Assembly: GCA_034401135.1 (NCBI GenBank)
Contig: JAWZSP010000001.1
Coordinates: 3,906,001 to 3,970,000 of the forward strand
From: Volutella citrinella
Taxonomy: Eukaryota; Ascomycota; Sordariomycetes; Hypocreales; Nectriaceae
Length of the DNA stretch: 64,000 nt
Direction of reading: 5' to 3'
A program made the translations under genes and the position numbers. Shown piece by piece: positions 54,201 through 64,000 of the stretch; position 1 is the stretch's first letter; every line of letters begins with the position of its first letter. The notes under the pieces were generated by a model that did no database searches, was not told where the DNA came from, and saw only the letters and a list, made by a program, of their open reading frames with translations.

Positions 54201-54769
54201 GGGGCGGCGGCCTCGTGGAGTTGTCGACGGATGCGGTGCTGTTCAGTATCGAAGCGACATACCACCGCAGCCACTGCTGGCTGGCCGCAAAGCAATGGGA
54301 AGGCCACGGCGATGAACCGACTGCTCCCCAGCAGCAGCCACTGTCACCTCTGGAACCACCGCGGAACCTATTCCCTGGGAGCGACGAGTACCAGGCTCCG
54401 CCTCCCACTGGAGGCCCAGGCACGCCTTCGCCGCCCCTGGGAGGGCCACAAATGGCTCTTCGCCCTCGCACCCACTCTCCTCACGGCAGCCGTGCCAACC
54501 AGGCTTGGCGATCCAGTATCGCCCTCGGCCTAGAGCCTGTTCCACTTCAGCCGCCCAATCCTTTCGGCGAGCGAAGCAGCTCTCTGGGCAACAGGCCCAA
54601 CAGTGCCCACATCGGACTGCGAAGCCAATCCGTCGGCAACTTGGCGGCTATGAACCAGCACAGCCCGATGTCACCCTCGGTCGACTCACCAAGCGGGGCC
54701 ACATTCGACGACATCCTTGGCGGCGGCAGCGATGCCGCGAAGCCCAAGAAGAAGAAGGGATTCTTTTAG
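51291..54769 (+). CDS. large fungal-specific protein, Q/H-rich head, unknown function
   Basis: Exons 51291..52562 and 52619..54769 give 1140 residues; the 56-nt intron has donor GTGGGT and acceptor TCTTAG, phase 0. Residues 1-400 are disordered: Ser/Pro/Arg-rich with a Gln/His run at about 133-160 (QHQHHQQPQYQQQPQPQPQL). The conserved-looking part spans about 400-980. It starts SFAWVLSDENHAEYNVSFL, continues in helices (LRNIMSEFDRSKPPVLPPVP; KKQAKFDKKIKEHELILILN) and ends with SHCWLAAKQWEGHGDE. The tail is again disordered and ends KPKKKKGFF. Homologs of this layout are widespread in ascomycetes as conserved hypothetical proteins; a recent Pfam DUF may cover it, which I cannot confirm. Repeated basic and Ser-rich stretches suggest phospho-regulation. 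Function is unknown. Confidence 0.87.
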
Positions 54770-55861
54770 TCGGCTGTTAAGTTTTGACAGCCACTGTCGT
54801 TCCTTGGAACCCCTCCCAAAACCTCCTGAAAATGTCTGCAGCTCCTGTCCATTATGGATTGGACGACGCTATTTATGGCCTGGCATCCAAGAGGTTTTCC
54901 CCGGACACGCACATTCGTGAAACATGATCTTCAATGGAGTCTGTACTTGGGTAGAAGTCTTTTGCGCCACTTTTTTCTGTTTGATTTCCTGCCTTTTATT
55001 TAACTCCTGTGGCCTCTGGGATATCTTGAATCCTACAGCACTCACATACATAATCAGGGATGGATCATGGGGACAACTCAACCCAAAGCTTAACGATTAA
55101 AGCATGAACATATAACACAGCCAATGCAATACGGGCGATTTAGAAAAGTGTTGTATAGAGCCTTGTCCTCGTAATGCTTGGACGATAAAACATAAAAGGT
55201 GTAATGAGAGTAATATAGAGAGGCGCAATGAAAACCGCGCCGTTGGTTTCACTCTTTGTGTCTGTCCTCGTCGTGATTGGTGGTTGACGTTTCCAAGTGG
55301 TTCAAGTTTCAGGTCCGAGTGCTCCTCCCAGGCAGCACAGCCACTAATGACTGGGTCAGAGCTGGGAGGAAGGCTGGATTGTGTGTCCTGAGCTGATGGA
55401 TGGGATTGCTTGGACCCTTGTCCCCGCCATGCTGGAGCCTCGAACCCTGGCTCCGTCCCGTCAGGTTCGCGATCCACCATCTCAAAAATAGATGGAGCCA
55501 AGAGGTCAATCACAGAAGCATGGGCCATGAACACGGGCGAGTAAGTTGTTGATCCAGAATTCGTTCTTTTTAGTATCCCTTGGCATCTGATCTATGTGGT
55601 GCGAATCCGTTCCAAGATTGACTGTCTTTTTGTGCCGAATGTAGAACCAATATCAACCCATATACAGCCCGCTAGTAGTATTTCAAAAACATCAACACCC
55701 ATTACATCATCCCAACTCCGTAGACCCATTATCCCTCATGCTTTCGTTGCAGGGTATAAACCAAAGAAAAATCCAAAGCCGTGTCATAAAGTCGTCAGCA
55801 CGCCATCCCCAGCAACAGCCCTTTGTCAAAACAAGGGAAATGCGAAATGGCCAAACAGGGC
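54770..55861. other. convergent 3' intergenic region
   Basis: About 1.1 kb between the stops of the 1140-aa gene and the F-box gene. It is relatively A/T-rich, with candidate 3' processing sequence (TTTATTTAAC near 54995; AATATAGAG near 55210). No gene is supported. Confidence 0.5.
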
Positions 55862-58632
55862 TCACTCTAGCCCAACCCTCGTCCATCGGCCCCGTTCCGT
55901 GTGCCACCACAGCTCCTTCTCTTGGCGATCCGCTCCAATACTCGAACCAATGTTCCAGCGGCCGAAGCATCCTTCACGACCGCCAGCTAGGTTCTCGCCG
56001 CCGTCTCGCTCTCTGTCCACAACATCAATGAGGCCGCCCTTCTCGTCGGAAGAGCCAACGTCGGGGAGGAGGTGGTAGCGGATGGGGCTTCCGGTTGTGC
56101 CAATAAATCCTGCCATTTGGAATACTTCGTTTGCCCTCCCGCTTTCGTCCATAATATTGACCGTAAATCGAGGCCTGGCATGCGCCGCTTCAAGCCGTGC
56201 CTGCGCCGCTAGCCGTGCAGCGTGCAGGTTGGTATAGAGAGGGTGCCTTCCAGCACCGCTGATGCTGCCCGTAGGAGATTGTGGCGTAATCGGCGTCGCG
56301 AGGGATGTGGTGCTGCTGCTTGACTTGAAGAAGAATCGCGAAGGTGAAGCGATGCTGGCATTGGAACTCGAGCCAGAGGAGCTAATGCTCGCAGCATCCC
56401 AGGATTGCGGCTCGGGGGCACGCAGGCGATCCGAATGCAGGTCGATCCGTTCAACTGGGTAGCAAAGATCTTGGAAGATACCGTCTGGGTCATTGAGGGC
56501 ACGGAGGTTCCGTAGCGCAGGGAAACCACCCGCAGCAATGCTCCGAGCGAGAATGTCGTCGGCGCCATTCACGCAAAAGGCATGTCCGGTGATGTCCCAG
56601 TGCAAGTCCGTCACGCTTGGGGACGCCAGGTAAGGCATCATCCACAGAGAGAAAGCATCATCATCTGGCATTACCGGGGGGGTGGCTTGGATGAGAGCAA
56701 ACGACGTGAGGGCCCGCAGGTTTGACAAGATGCGAGACAAGGCAGCCAGCGAGGTAAGAGGGGTGTGCCTCAGTTGAAGTTTGCGCAACGAGGAGCTGTT
56801 GGCACGGGTGGCGAACGAAGACAATCCATTTGAGGTGATGCCGGAGATGTGAGAAAGCGTCAAGGTTTGAAGCTTGGGGAGCGCCAGGAGGTTACTGTCG
56901 TTGAAGCCATTGGCCGGCAGGTTGCAGAGGTGGAGATGCTGAAGCGAAGGCAGGTAACTCAGAGTGCTGGCCAGGAGGCTCTGAGGCGAGAGGGCCGAGC
57001 CCGGAAGGCAGTGAATAGAGAGCGTTTCCAGACGCGCCCAGCGTTCGTGCTGGCTCAGAAAAGCGGCTTCTTGGAATGGTTGCAGTTCACATGGTGTTGC
57101 GAGACCGAGCTGCTGGGCCGAGTGTTTTCGCTGGGGCTTGTGTTGGCGAGGCGAGGCCTGGACCAGCCAATTCATCTCACGCAGGTTAGCCCGGGTGGAT
57201 AGAGCGTGAAAAACCTTCCGGTATGAGTGATCATAGGTGGTTGTGTTGAGACCATCCAACCGCTCCAAGTTGGGGCAAGCCATTACAAGCGTCGCGACTA
57301 GATTCTCATATTCGGTGACTGCTGCTAGGCCGCTGGCGCCCTTGGCGTTCAGCTCTGGGGCCGGTGCAGGCACTTTCAATACACGGACTAGACCAGCGAT
57401 GCGCGGGTTCGAACGCAGGGTGCGCCGAAGCATCATGACTCGGCATCCTTGGTTCAGCTTGTACTTCTTCTTGTGGGAAGCTGTGTCCGCCCCCACCAGC
57501 TGAATGTCGTCGTACCTGGGCGCCGGTTAGCCTAGCGCCACGCATAATTAGACAGGGGGACAGGGATGGCGGTATGGGCGTTTTCCCACAATCCCCTCAC
57601 TGTCGAGGAAATCCCACTTACAAGGCAGATTGACCCATCTTTTGCAAACGGCGCGAAGCCAGGCTGACGTTGCAGGCATCTCGCATCCAGCATGTCGCGC
57701 AGCTGGTGCTGCCTGGTGCGAGATGGAGCTGGCGAAGCTGATCGAGCATGAGTGTTAGAACCTCGTCCGGCATTGCCGCCAGCATCTCGTTGGGTTTTCG
57801 CGCCTCATGCCGCTGCCGCTTGATGGGCATGGGTCGCTGGTAGAGATATTCAGGTCTATACGGCTTTTTTGGCTGTTCAGTCAATCCGTATGTGGCCCCG
57901 TTCCCCCAAGGTGCCATCCTGGGTCTCGCACTCATGCTCGCTCTCAACGCAGCGGATGTGATTGTTGCGCCGTCGGATGGTTGGCGTTGGCGATATTGGA
58001 CAGGGACAGATATCGACTCGGTCGTCCTGGTTGATTGCGCAACATTGTCCAGGGCAGAATAGACGCCGTGGACAGGTGGACTCGAAGCGCGGTGCAGTTG
58101 TTGCCTTAAGGGCTTGGTTTGGCTCGGCGTGGAGGGGTTGAGCCCGTCGCCTGGGACCTCTGGAACTGTATACAGATCTTTGAACCCAAATGTGGAGGGC
58201 TGGATGGGCTGGATCGAAACTGTCGGGCCCCCTCTCATGGTCATGTCGAATTTTGGAGCACGCAGCGAAGGTTGCTTCTCATCGCCTAATGACCTTGACT
58301 CAGGCGGTGGTCGTGTGAGGCTTGAAAGGCTCGTCGTGTCTGGAATAGTTGGCTCTGGGACGGGATTTAGATCTGCTGTCGGCACAGGCCGTGCTGCTCG
58401 TGACAAGATGGGCGTCTCCGGAACAAAAGGTGGTGAAACAACGGGTGCGGATGCCCGTCTTTTGGATCTCAGCTTATTCGGGCCTCGACGCCTATGAGTT
58501 CAAAACCAGGATGTTAGTAATGGTGAAGATGGACGGTGGCTTCGAGTGTCGAGATGGGAAAAGGAAAACTTGGGGAACAAAGCCACCAGAAGAACAAAAG
58601 TAGTACATGTAAGAAACCTCGGAACGCATCAT
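55862..58632 (-). CDS. F-box / leucine-rich-repeat protein
   Basis: Three exons, complement(55862..57515, 57622..58491, 58607..58632), give 849 residues. Introns 2 (106 nt, GTAAGT..CCCAG) and 1 (115 nt, with a TACTAAC branch site before CATAG) are well formed. The first exon is tiny (26 nt, MMRSEVSY) and is the least certain part. Residues ~10-230 are Ser/Pro/Arg-rich. The F-box lies at about 245-300 (MLAAMPDEVLTLMLDQLRQL ... CNVSLASRRLQ). It is followed by a series of leucine-rich repeats (LPSLQHLHLCNLPANGF, LPKLQTLTLSHISGI, LRKLQLRHTPLTSLAALS). The end is Ser-rich with a folded tail. Such proteins recruit substrates to SCF ubiquitin ligases through Skp1; substrates here are unknown. Confidence 0.88.
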
Positions 58633-61600
58633 GCAGGTACGACTGTTCAGCCGTGTCCCGACAAGGCGTTCTTCAGGCGCTCAATCGGCTCGAAATCGCT
58701 CCGTCTAGAACCCTTCTGACGCTGGCCAAAGAGACGGGCGGATCTCTTGGCACTGGGTAGCGTGAGGCTGCTAGGCACCTAGAGACGCCACAAAGGGGAA
58801 ATGTGGGCATGCAATCAAACCAGTGCCCACTGAGACGCTAACACGAGCTGCGGTGCCGTGGGATGCACCGTCCTGTAAGGAAAAAAAGAGAGGTCCAAGA
58901 AAAGCGCCAGCTGAGACACCGGGCGAGGGAGAGAACGGTGAATATACGCCCGAGGTGCTGATGGGCTCCGACCCTGGACGACAAAGCGCTTACACGTTCG
59001 GATGCTTCTCCATGCGCGTCAGGGGGCCTTTGCAAGGGGTGGGGGGATTGCAAAACACGATATTGAGCGAGCATTGAAACTCTTGGTAAGGGTAGGCTCA
59101 ATGCTAATGCGGTCGGGGCTCAGTGATGTGCAGAGACGGTCTGAACAACCCCGGCTAGCGGGTGCGGAACGAAATCGCACTCTGGGGTCCCAAGGTGATG
59201 GACCCTCTCAGCAGCGAGAATCCTCCTCGTGGTGGCGCCGGTGGTGATGACCATCAGGGCCAATGTAAAAGTGGGAAATGGGTGATCATCTGGGGAAAGA
59301 AACACAGCAGCATCACTTACAAGCACACGGGTTTGGCGGGCTCCTTTAGGCCAGACAACGGGTCTTCATCCACCATGGTGACGGTCCAGGCGTGGCGGCG
59401 CAGCTCGTCAGCCTGCTTATTATCCAGAGCTGACATCGAGCACCGGCCAGGTGAGAAGAGGCGTGTAAAGTCCTGCCCATGGTGGTTGTGCTGGACGGAG
59501 AACATGGTGAGACTGAAACAAAGGACGGGGACTTTGGATCGGCCGTCCCAAGGGATCAGATTCAGATTCCGCCGCACTTACAGTTCCAAGTCAATGGAAA
59601 CAGAGTGGAGCAGACCGATAAATCCCAGCAGACCCAGCAACCAACCCTTGCGGTTGTCCGCCGCGTGCCTGTCCCGTCAGGTTGGCTCGGGCGAGACTGA
59701 TGAGAGAGGCGTGATGTTGTGGTGGTGTGTAGTGCGTGCCCAGCCAGAATACAGCGTACAACTGAAGAAATGACCAGTTTCCTCGGCCTGCCCTCCCAGT
59801 GACGATTGATCGATCGATTGATTGATGTGTTAGGCACTGTATGTTATGGAATCCAACTGTCTCGTAGGCCAATAGCTCGAGGTGCAGAGACGGGGCCAAA
59901 GGTCAGGTAGGGTCAAGGCTGGGCGGCCCGAGCCCCTGCAAGTGGAGGGTTTCTGGATGAGGTTGAATAATAAACCCTCGCAGGCCTAAGGAAGCAGGAA
60001 TGGGCTACTCGATAGGCATTCGATGGTGCCCGCCGAGGATCGACGGCGAACCAAGTCAATCAACTGCCGGGGCCGGGAGGGAAGGGATAGAGGGAGGAGC
60101 CTTCCCAAAGGGGCAAGTAATACTCGCCCGTAGCTTCCTGGTGGTCTTCGGAACGGCAGGTACGTACTCCTACTTAGTACACGGGTGAGCCAGGCGGTGA
60201 GAGAGGGAAATGGCAGGTGCCCCAGAGTGTGTTATTGACAGGTGGCAGCCCGTTAGAAAGAGGAACAGAATGAAATGAGCCCGCGAGGGGGGGTTCATGC
60301 AGAGATGCTGAGGCCTCTGGGATCGTCGTCGTTGGAACAACTGACAGACACCCTCCGCCCTCGCTCGCACGTTGGCGCCCTTGCTTGCTTCTGTGTCAGC
60401 ACCTGTGTCCTGGGTCTGCAACCAGCGTCGTTTTTTTCGGTGGCTGAGGCACGAGCTCAATCAGGCATCAGAAGGCATCCATCGTTCCGTTATTGCAACG
60501 TGCGTGTGATGAATTGCGGCGGCGGGGGTACGAGGGAGTGCGCGGCAAGGCGGCGGCAGGGCGTTGCATCGACAGGTGAACAGTTCCGAACCTGCGGCTC
60601 AAAGCGAACACCACGCGATATTTATCAGTTCAATAAAACAAAGGGCTGGAACGCGTGTGAACATGGGCGAGATACGGACTTGGCAACATTAGAAACCTGC
60701 TGCTGTTGTTGCTGCCGCTGTTCATCTGACCTGCGACGGACTGGGGCGCCTCCTCTTCCCTGCCGCCAGGGAAAACAACACCATGCATCAGCGTGTTGTC
60801 GTGGCGGAGCCAATAGAAGCCTTCAGCGCCCTTCACCCCTCACCGGCCAAGCTCCTCGACTTCCCTGCTTTGGCCTGATTCGCCCTGCGCAACAGCGGTC
60901 TGCTATTGATCGATGACGAGTTGCAGCACCGGCAGCTGTTTTGCTCCAACAGCTCCGCGACAGTGCCCCAGCTAGCCCCCGCTAGCGCTGCGAAACCGAC
61001 TCGAGACGCCCTGTCCAGCGTCTGATGCCGCAATCGACATCGTCATGTACTGGCTGTCAGTGAGGCGTTCCAACCGCGCGAGGCAGTGTCGTAGCCGCCG
61101 AAGGAGGATGTCCTGTCTGGGGCAATAATTAGACAGCCACGCTGTTGTGCAACCATCACCACCAACCCCCACCACCAGCTCACCGCACGGCACAGGAGCT
61201 GCCTGCTCGAAATAGCAGCCCTCAACATTTCGGCTCATGAGCCCTCGGCCCCTCCCTGCCGCAGCATCTAACCCGGTTACTGACAGGCGTGTGGGTGTTG
61301 GTCCGGACATGCTACAGTCCTACTGTGCATAGGACTGCCAGTCGAAGCGAAGGATGAGGCCCCTGGCGGCTGCATTCGTCAACACCCACAGAACACCTCC
61401 CATCCAATCCCGAGCCATGTTCACCGTTGTGGCTTCATCCCTCGTCGGCACACTTACGACAGCACAACCACCTCATCTCAGATGTCTCTTTTTCTGACAA
61501 CACCGTCTTCATCGCCCGCGGCAGGGCCAGGCACGACGAGCCCAGTTCCGCCATGCCATCCAGCTGACACTCGCTTGAAACAAGAGCTTAGGTACTCGAG

Positions 61601-62523
61601 GGCTGCGTTGTTACTGCATGCGTTCCCAGGATGGAGATGTGGACAGCAGCATACCACCTCGTACTACGCACTGGCCAGCGTCCTGCGCGGCGCAAAACTG
61701 AATCCGTCACAGCCGCCAGCTCGCCATCCAAGCCGTATCGTACCCTAGTTGCATATGTGCCCACCTCTGCACTGCATGAAACATCTGGGGTTGTTTCCCA
61801 GTCCAACAATGTGCCTGCGCCTGGCCGTGGCGGCTCATCCAGGCGGCTCCGACTCCGTCACAGTGCCAATCTTCCAATAGCACCACCGCCATCCTTCAGG
61901 TAGCTCCTCCACCGCACATTCACAGCGCCGACAAATTCCAGGGCATCTGATATGGTCTCTCGTTGCTGTAAATGGTGAGATTCTTCAAGCTTTTCAGCTT
62001 TCACATGTCTCTGAGAAGTCTATCATTTCTTTTAAGTACTCGCATTGACTTCACTACGACTATCATCTGGTGCCCGCCCAGCCGTGTTGCGTTTTGATGT
62101 CTGAGGCGAGTGAACGCCATCCCCCTGTGGCGCACATCTTTCATATTTCACAGCTAGGATCAGAGCACTATTTCCAGCGCACAATACATCATTATCAGTA
62201 TAGCCAAGGCTTTCTTCACCATCTCCACGCACTTGAGACTCGACATTTGACCAGCTTCGATTGCGTCGGACGTCGGCGAGAATTCCATTCATAGCAAGGG
62301 CGTAGCCACATAAAACCTAAGCTTCAGCTTCGCAACCGGCCGACAGCGATTTTCTAATTATAAAATAAGCTAGGTAGTGACATCCGTCTATGTTGTTTCA
62401 ATCCCCTCTACACATGGTGGCCCCGGCCCGGGATCCAATGATCACGTACTCCTATGCAACCACTGACATCGCGCCTCGGTTTGAACTCACCTTGCAGGGA
62501 TCGTCTTGATCACTAGGAAGCCA
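58633..62523. other. large gene-free stretch
   Basis: About 3.9 kb between the F-box gene start and the stop of the helicase gene; both are on the minus strand. Frames up to ~210 codons (60275-60916) have Cys/Arg runs caused by simple repeats (GCTGCTGTTGTTGCTG near 60700) and no family features. A GATTGATCGATCGATTGATT run lies near 59805-59825. The left part should hold the F-box promoter. Confidence 0.5.
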
Positions 62524-64000
62524 TCATTCCTCATCCGATTCAACTGTAAATCGGACTCGTCTTGCGGGACGCGTGGCCAAGGTCTGCCTGGGTGGTAACG
62601 CGTCCTCCACAAAGGTCACCCTTTGGCCTCCTCGACCGTCCACACTTACCTCGCGTTCTCTCTTTAGCTGATTGGTCGCCTCATCAGAATTGAAGGGTCC
62701 CAGTTTGCCATTTTTGTCCTTGCTTTTAGGGGAATCATCTAGTACCAGCCCATCGTCCGGATGCAATGTTCGACCGAATCCTCGGCCGAACAAAAGCTGC
62801 CCCGCGTGAAGCGGCGTCATTTGGCTTGCGTTATCGGTTTGCTCGGCAGGCAAGGGGATGATCCGCGCATTTTTGATCCATTCATAAATTGGTCGGATAT
62901 CCAAGATCGATTTTGCTTGTCGATGCTCGGCTTGCGTCATGTGCCTCTTTCGTTCCAGAATAATCTCTTCGATGCTATTTTTCAAGACCAACGTCTCCAC
63001 CGAGACTGGTTTTTGTTGGCTAATCCGGCGAACTCGGCCTATGGCTTGTGCCTCGACTTGGGGGTTGAGCACAGGGTTGATAAAGTAGATCCTTGATGCC
63101 TCTCTCATGTCCAAGCCGAAAGCGGCTTGGGAAATGTCCATCAAGAGTACCCTATACACGGTTAGATGACGCTCCTTGCCACAACCTGGTGAAAATCACC
63201 TGAAGACGGCGTTATAGTGAAACGTATTCACATAGTGAGCTCTCCTTTCTGTTGAAAGGCCTTTGGCATAGATTAGATGCTGGATTTGCAGCTGAAAAGG
63301 ATTAGCACCAGCCACCTTCGTCGTGCACAGATATACCAATTGACTTACGACGTCCAGCATCCCAGATAGATACCATGCGGTGTTTTCGTTTTCGTAGAAG
63401 ATGATGATCTTCTCATCGTCTTGGTACTTAATGATGCTATCGATGAGATAAGACATCTTTGACGAAACGGTCGAGACAATCTTGGCCGAGTCCAAGGGCC
63501 CCAGAAAGATGTCCGCAGAAACCATGGCACTGTGCCCGATATCGTTTGCACCATGTGACCGTGGCTTTCTGGTAGTGCTATCCCCTAATCGAGTGTTTCC
63601 AGCCAGTGTTTGGGTTGCTCTCTGTCTTGATGGCGATTCGGCAGCGTGGGTTTGATGTTCTCTCTGCAGCATGCGATCTCTTTCATTGACCCCAGCCTCT
63701 ACCAGTTGGCCGTTCAGCAGTGAGTTGAGTTGATCTGGCTTGGCTGCGGACTTGTAGATCAGCTTTTGCATTGCGAGAAGCATGCTTGCAGAGCTGCAAG
63801 TGGATTCCACTTCTTTGCCATCCAGAGACCATGCATGTCCTATTGAGCCCGTCAATCCTTCAACCATGACCGGCATTTCATGAAACGTGTTGCTCATGCT
63901 TCTGAGGTCATTTCCAAGCGCGAGCTGTCCCATTACAATAGCTTCTTCAAGCAATTTCTGGTCATCGGCATTGATCGGTACCTTTTTTGCCTGCAAAAAG
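62524..64000 (-). CDS. SNF2-family helicase, C-terminal part (partial)
   Basis: Exons complement(62524..63151, 63200..63291, 63349..64000+) give the last ~457 residues; the rest lies beyond the right edge. Introns are 57 nt (GTAAGT..TTTTCAG) and 48 nt (GTGATT..GTATAG). The C-terminal RecA-like lobe is clear: KMSYLIDSIIKYQDDEKIII then FYENENTAWYLSG; the motif V region LLMDISQAAFGLDMREASRI; and motif VI VEAQAIGRVRRISQQKPVSV. After it come a helical brace (EEIILERKRHMTQAEHRQAK) and a basic/acidic tail ending RRVRFTVESDEE. Before the lobe is a linker rich in charged and Ser residues. These are DNA translocases that remodel chromatin or act in repair; which subfamily (Rad5/HLTF-like or other) needs the missing ATPase lobe. 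An intron may begin near 63991. Confidence 0.9.

Noticed and set aside
57400..57430. GGTTCGAAC-like sequence resembling a tRNA T-loop
   Set aside because: It lies inside the F-box/LRR coding exon, and no acceptor stem or anticodon arm can be formed around it.
60275..60916. 213-codon plus-strand frame with a run of six cysteines
   Set aside because: The Cys run comes from a TGC/TGT microsatellite. The rest shows no domain or secretion signal fitting a small cysteine-rich protein.

Overview
The window reads as chromosomal DNA of a filamentous ascomycete (Pezizomycotina, probably a Sordariomycete and plausibly Hypocreales; that placement is inference). The signs are short introns of about 50-90 nt with GT..AG ends and CTAAC/CTGAC-like branch sites, GC-rich third codon positions, families typical of these fungi (verprolin, annexin C, RTG2-like phosphatase, Zn2Cys6 regulators, Dal5-type MFS, PL4 rhamnogalacturonan lyase, fungal F-box/LRR) and no operons. 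All products and exon joins below are read by eye; joins were tested for frame consistency but not against transcripts.

Layout. 1-10 kb: 3' end of an unrecognised basic protein, verprolin/WIP (-), a mitochondrial inner-membrane-like protein (+), a Dal5-family MFS carrier with four exons (+), a small unknown ORF (+) and a 619-aa coiled-coil protein (-). 10-20 kb: a possible 110-aa protein (-), a short-chain dehydrogenase with four exons (-), a secreted rhamnogalacturonan lyase (-) and a secreted Thr/Ser-rich protein (-). 20-33 kb: annexin with a Q/P/G/Y repeat head (+), an AT-rich island, a zinc-knuckle protein (+), a long gap, a BTB protein (+) and a 636-aa fungal-specific protein with a Trp-rich domain (-).

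33-64 kb: a gap of about 6.25 kb, then an RTG2-like Ppx/GppA phosphatase (+) that appears to use a GC-AG intron. A tandem pair of paralogous Zn2Cys6 regulators follows (-, -), with unusual last-cysteine spacing and shared intron positions. After a second gap of about 5.3 kb come a 1140-aa Q/H-rich conserved fungal protein (+), an F-box/LRR protein (-), a third gap, and the C-terminal part of a SNF2-family helicase (-) running off the right edge.

How the genes relate. No biosynthetic cluster, CRISPR, rRNA or tRNA gene was recognised. Several genes belong to cell polarity and trafficking (verprolin, annexin), signalling (RTG2-like, F-box, BTB) and plant-wall degradation (lyase), but they look like independent neighbours. 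The least ordinary items are the zinc-cluster paralog pair, the GC-AG intron placed in the phosphate-binding motif of the RTG2-like gene, and the large gene-free stretches.
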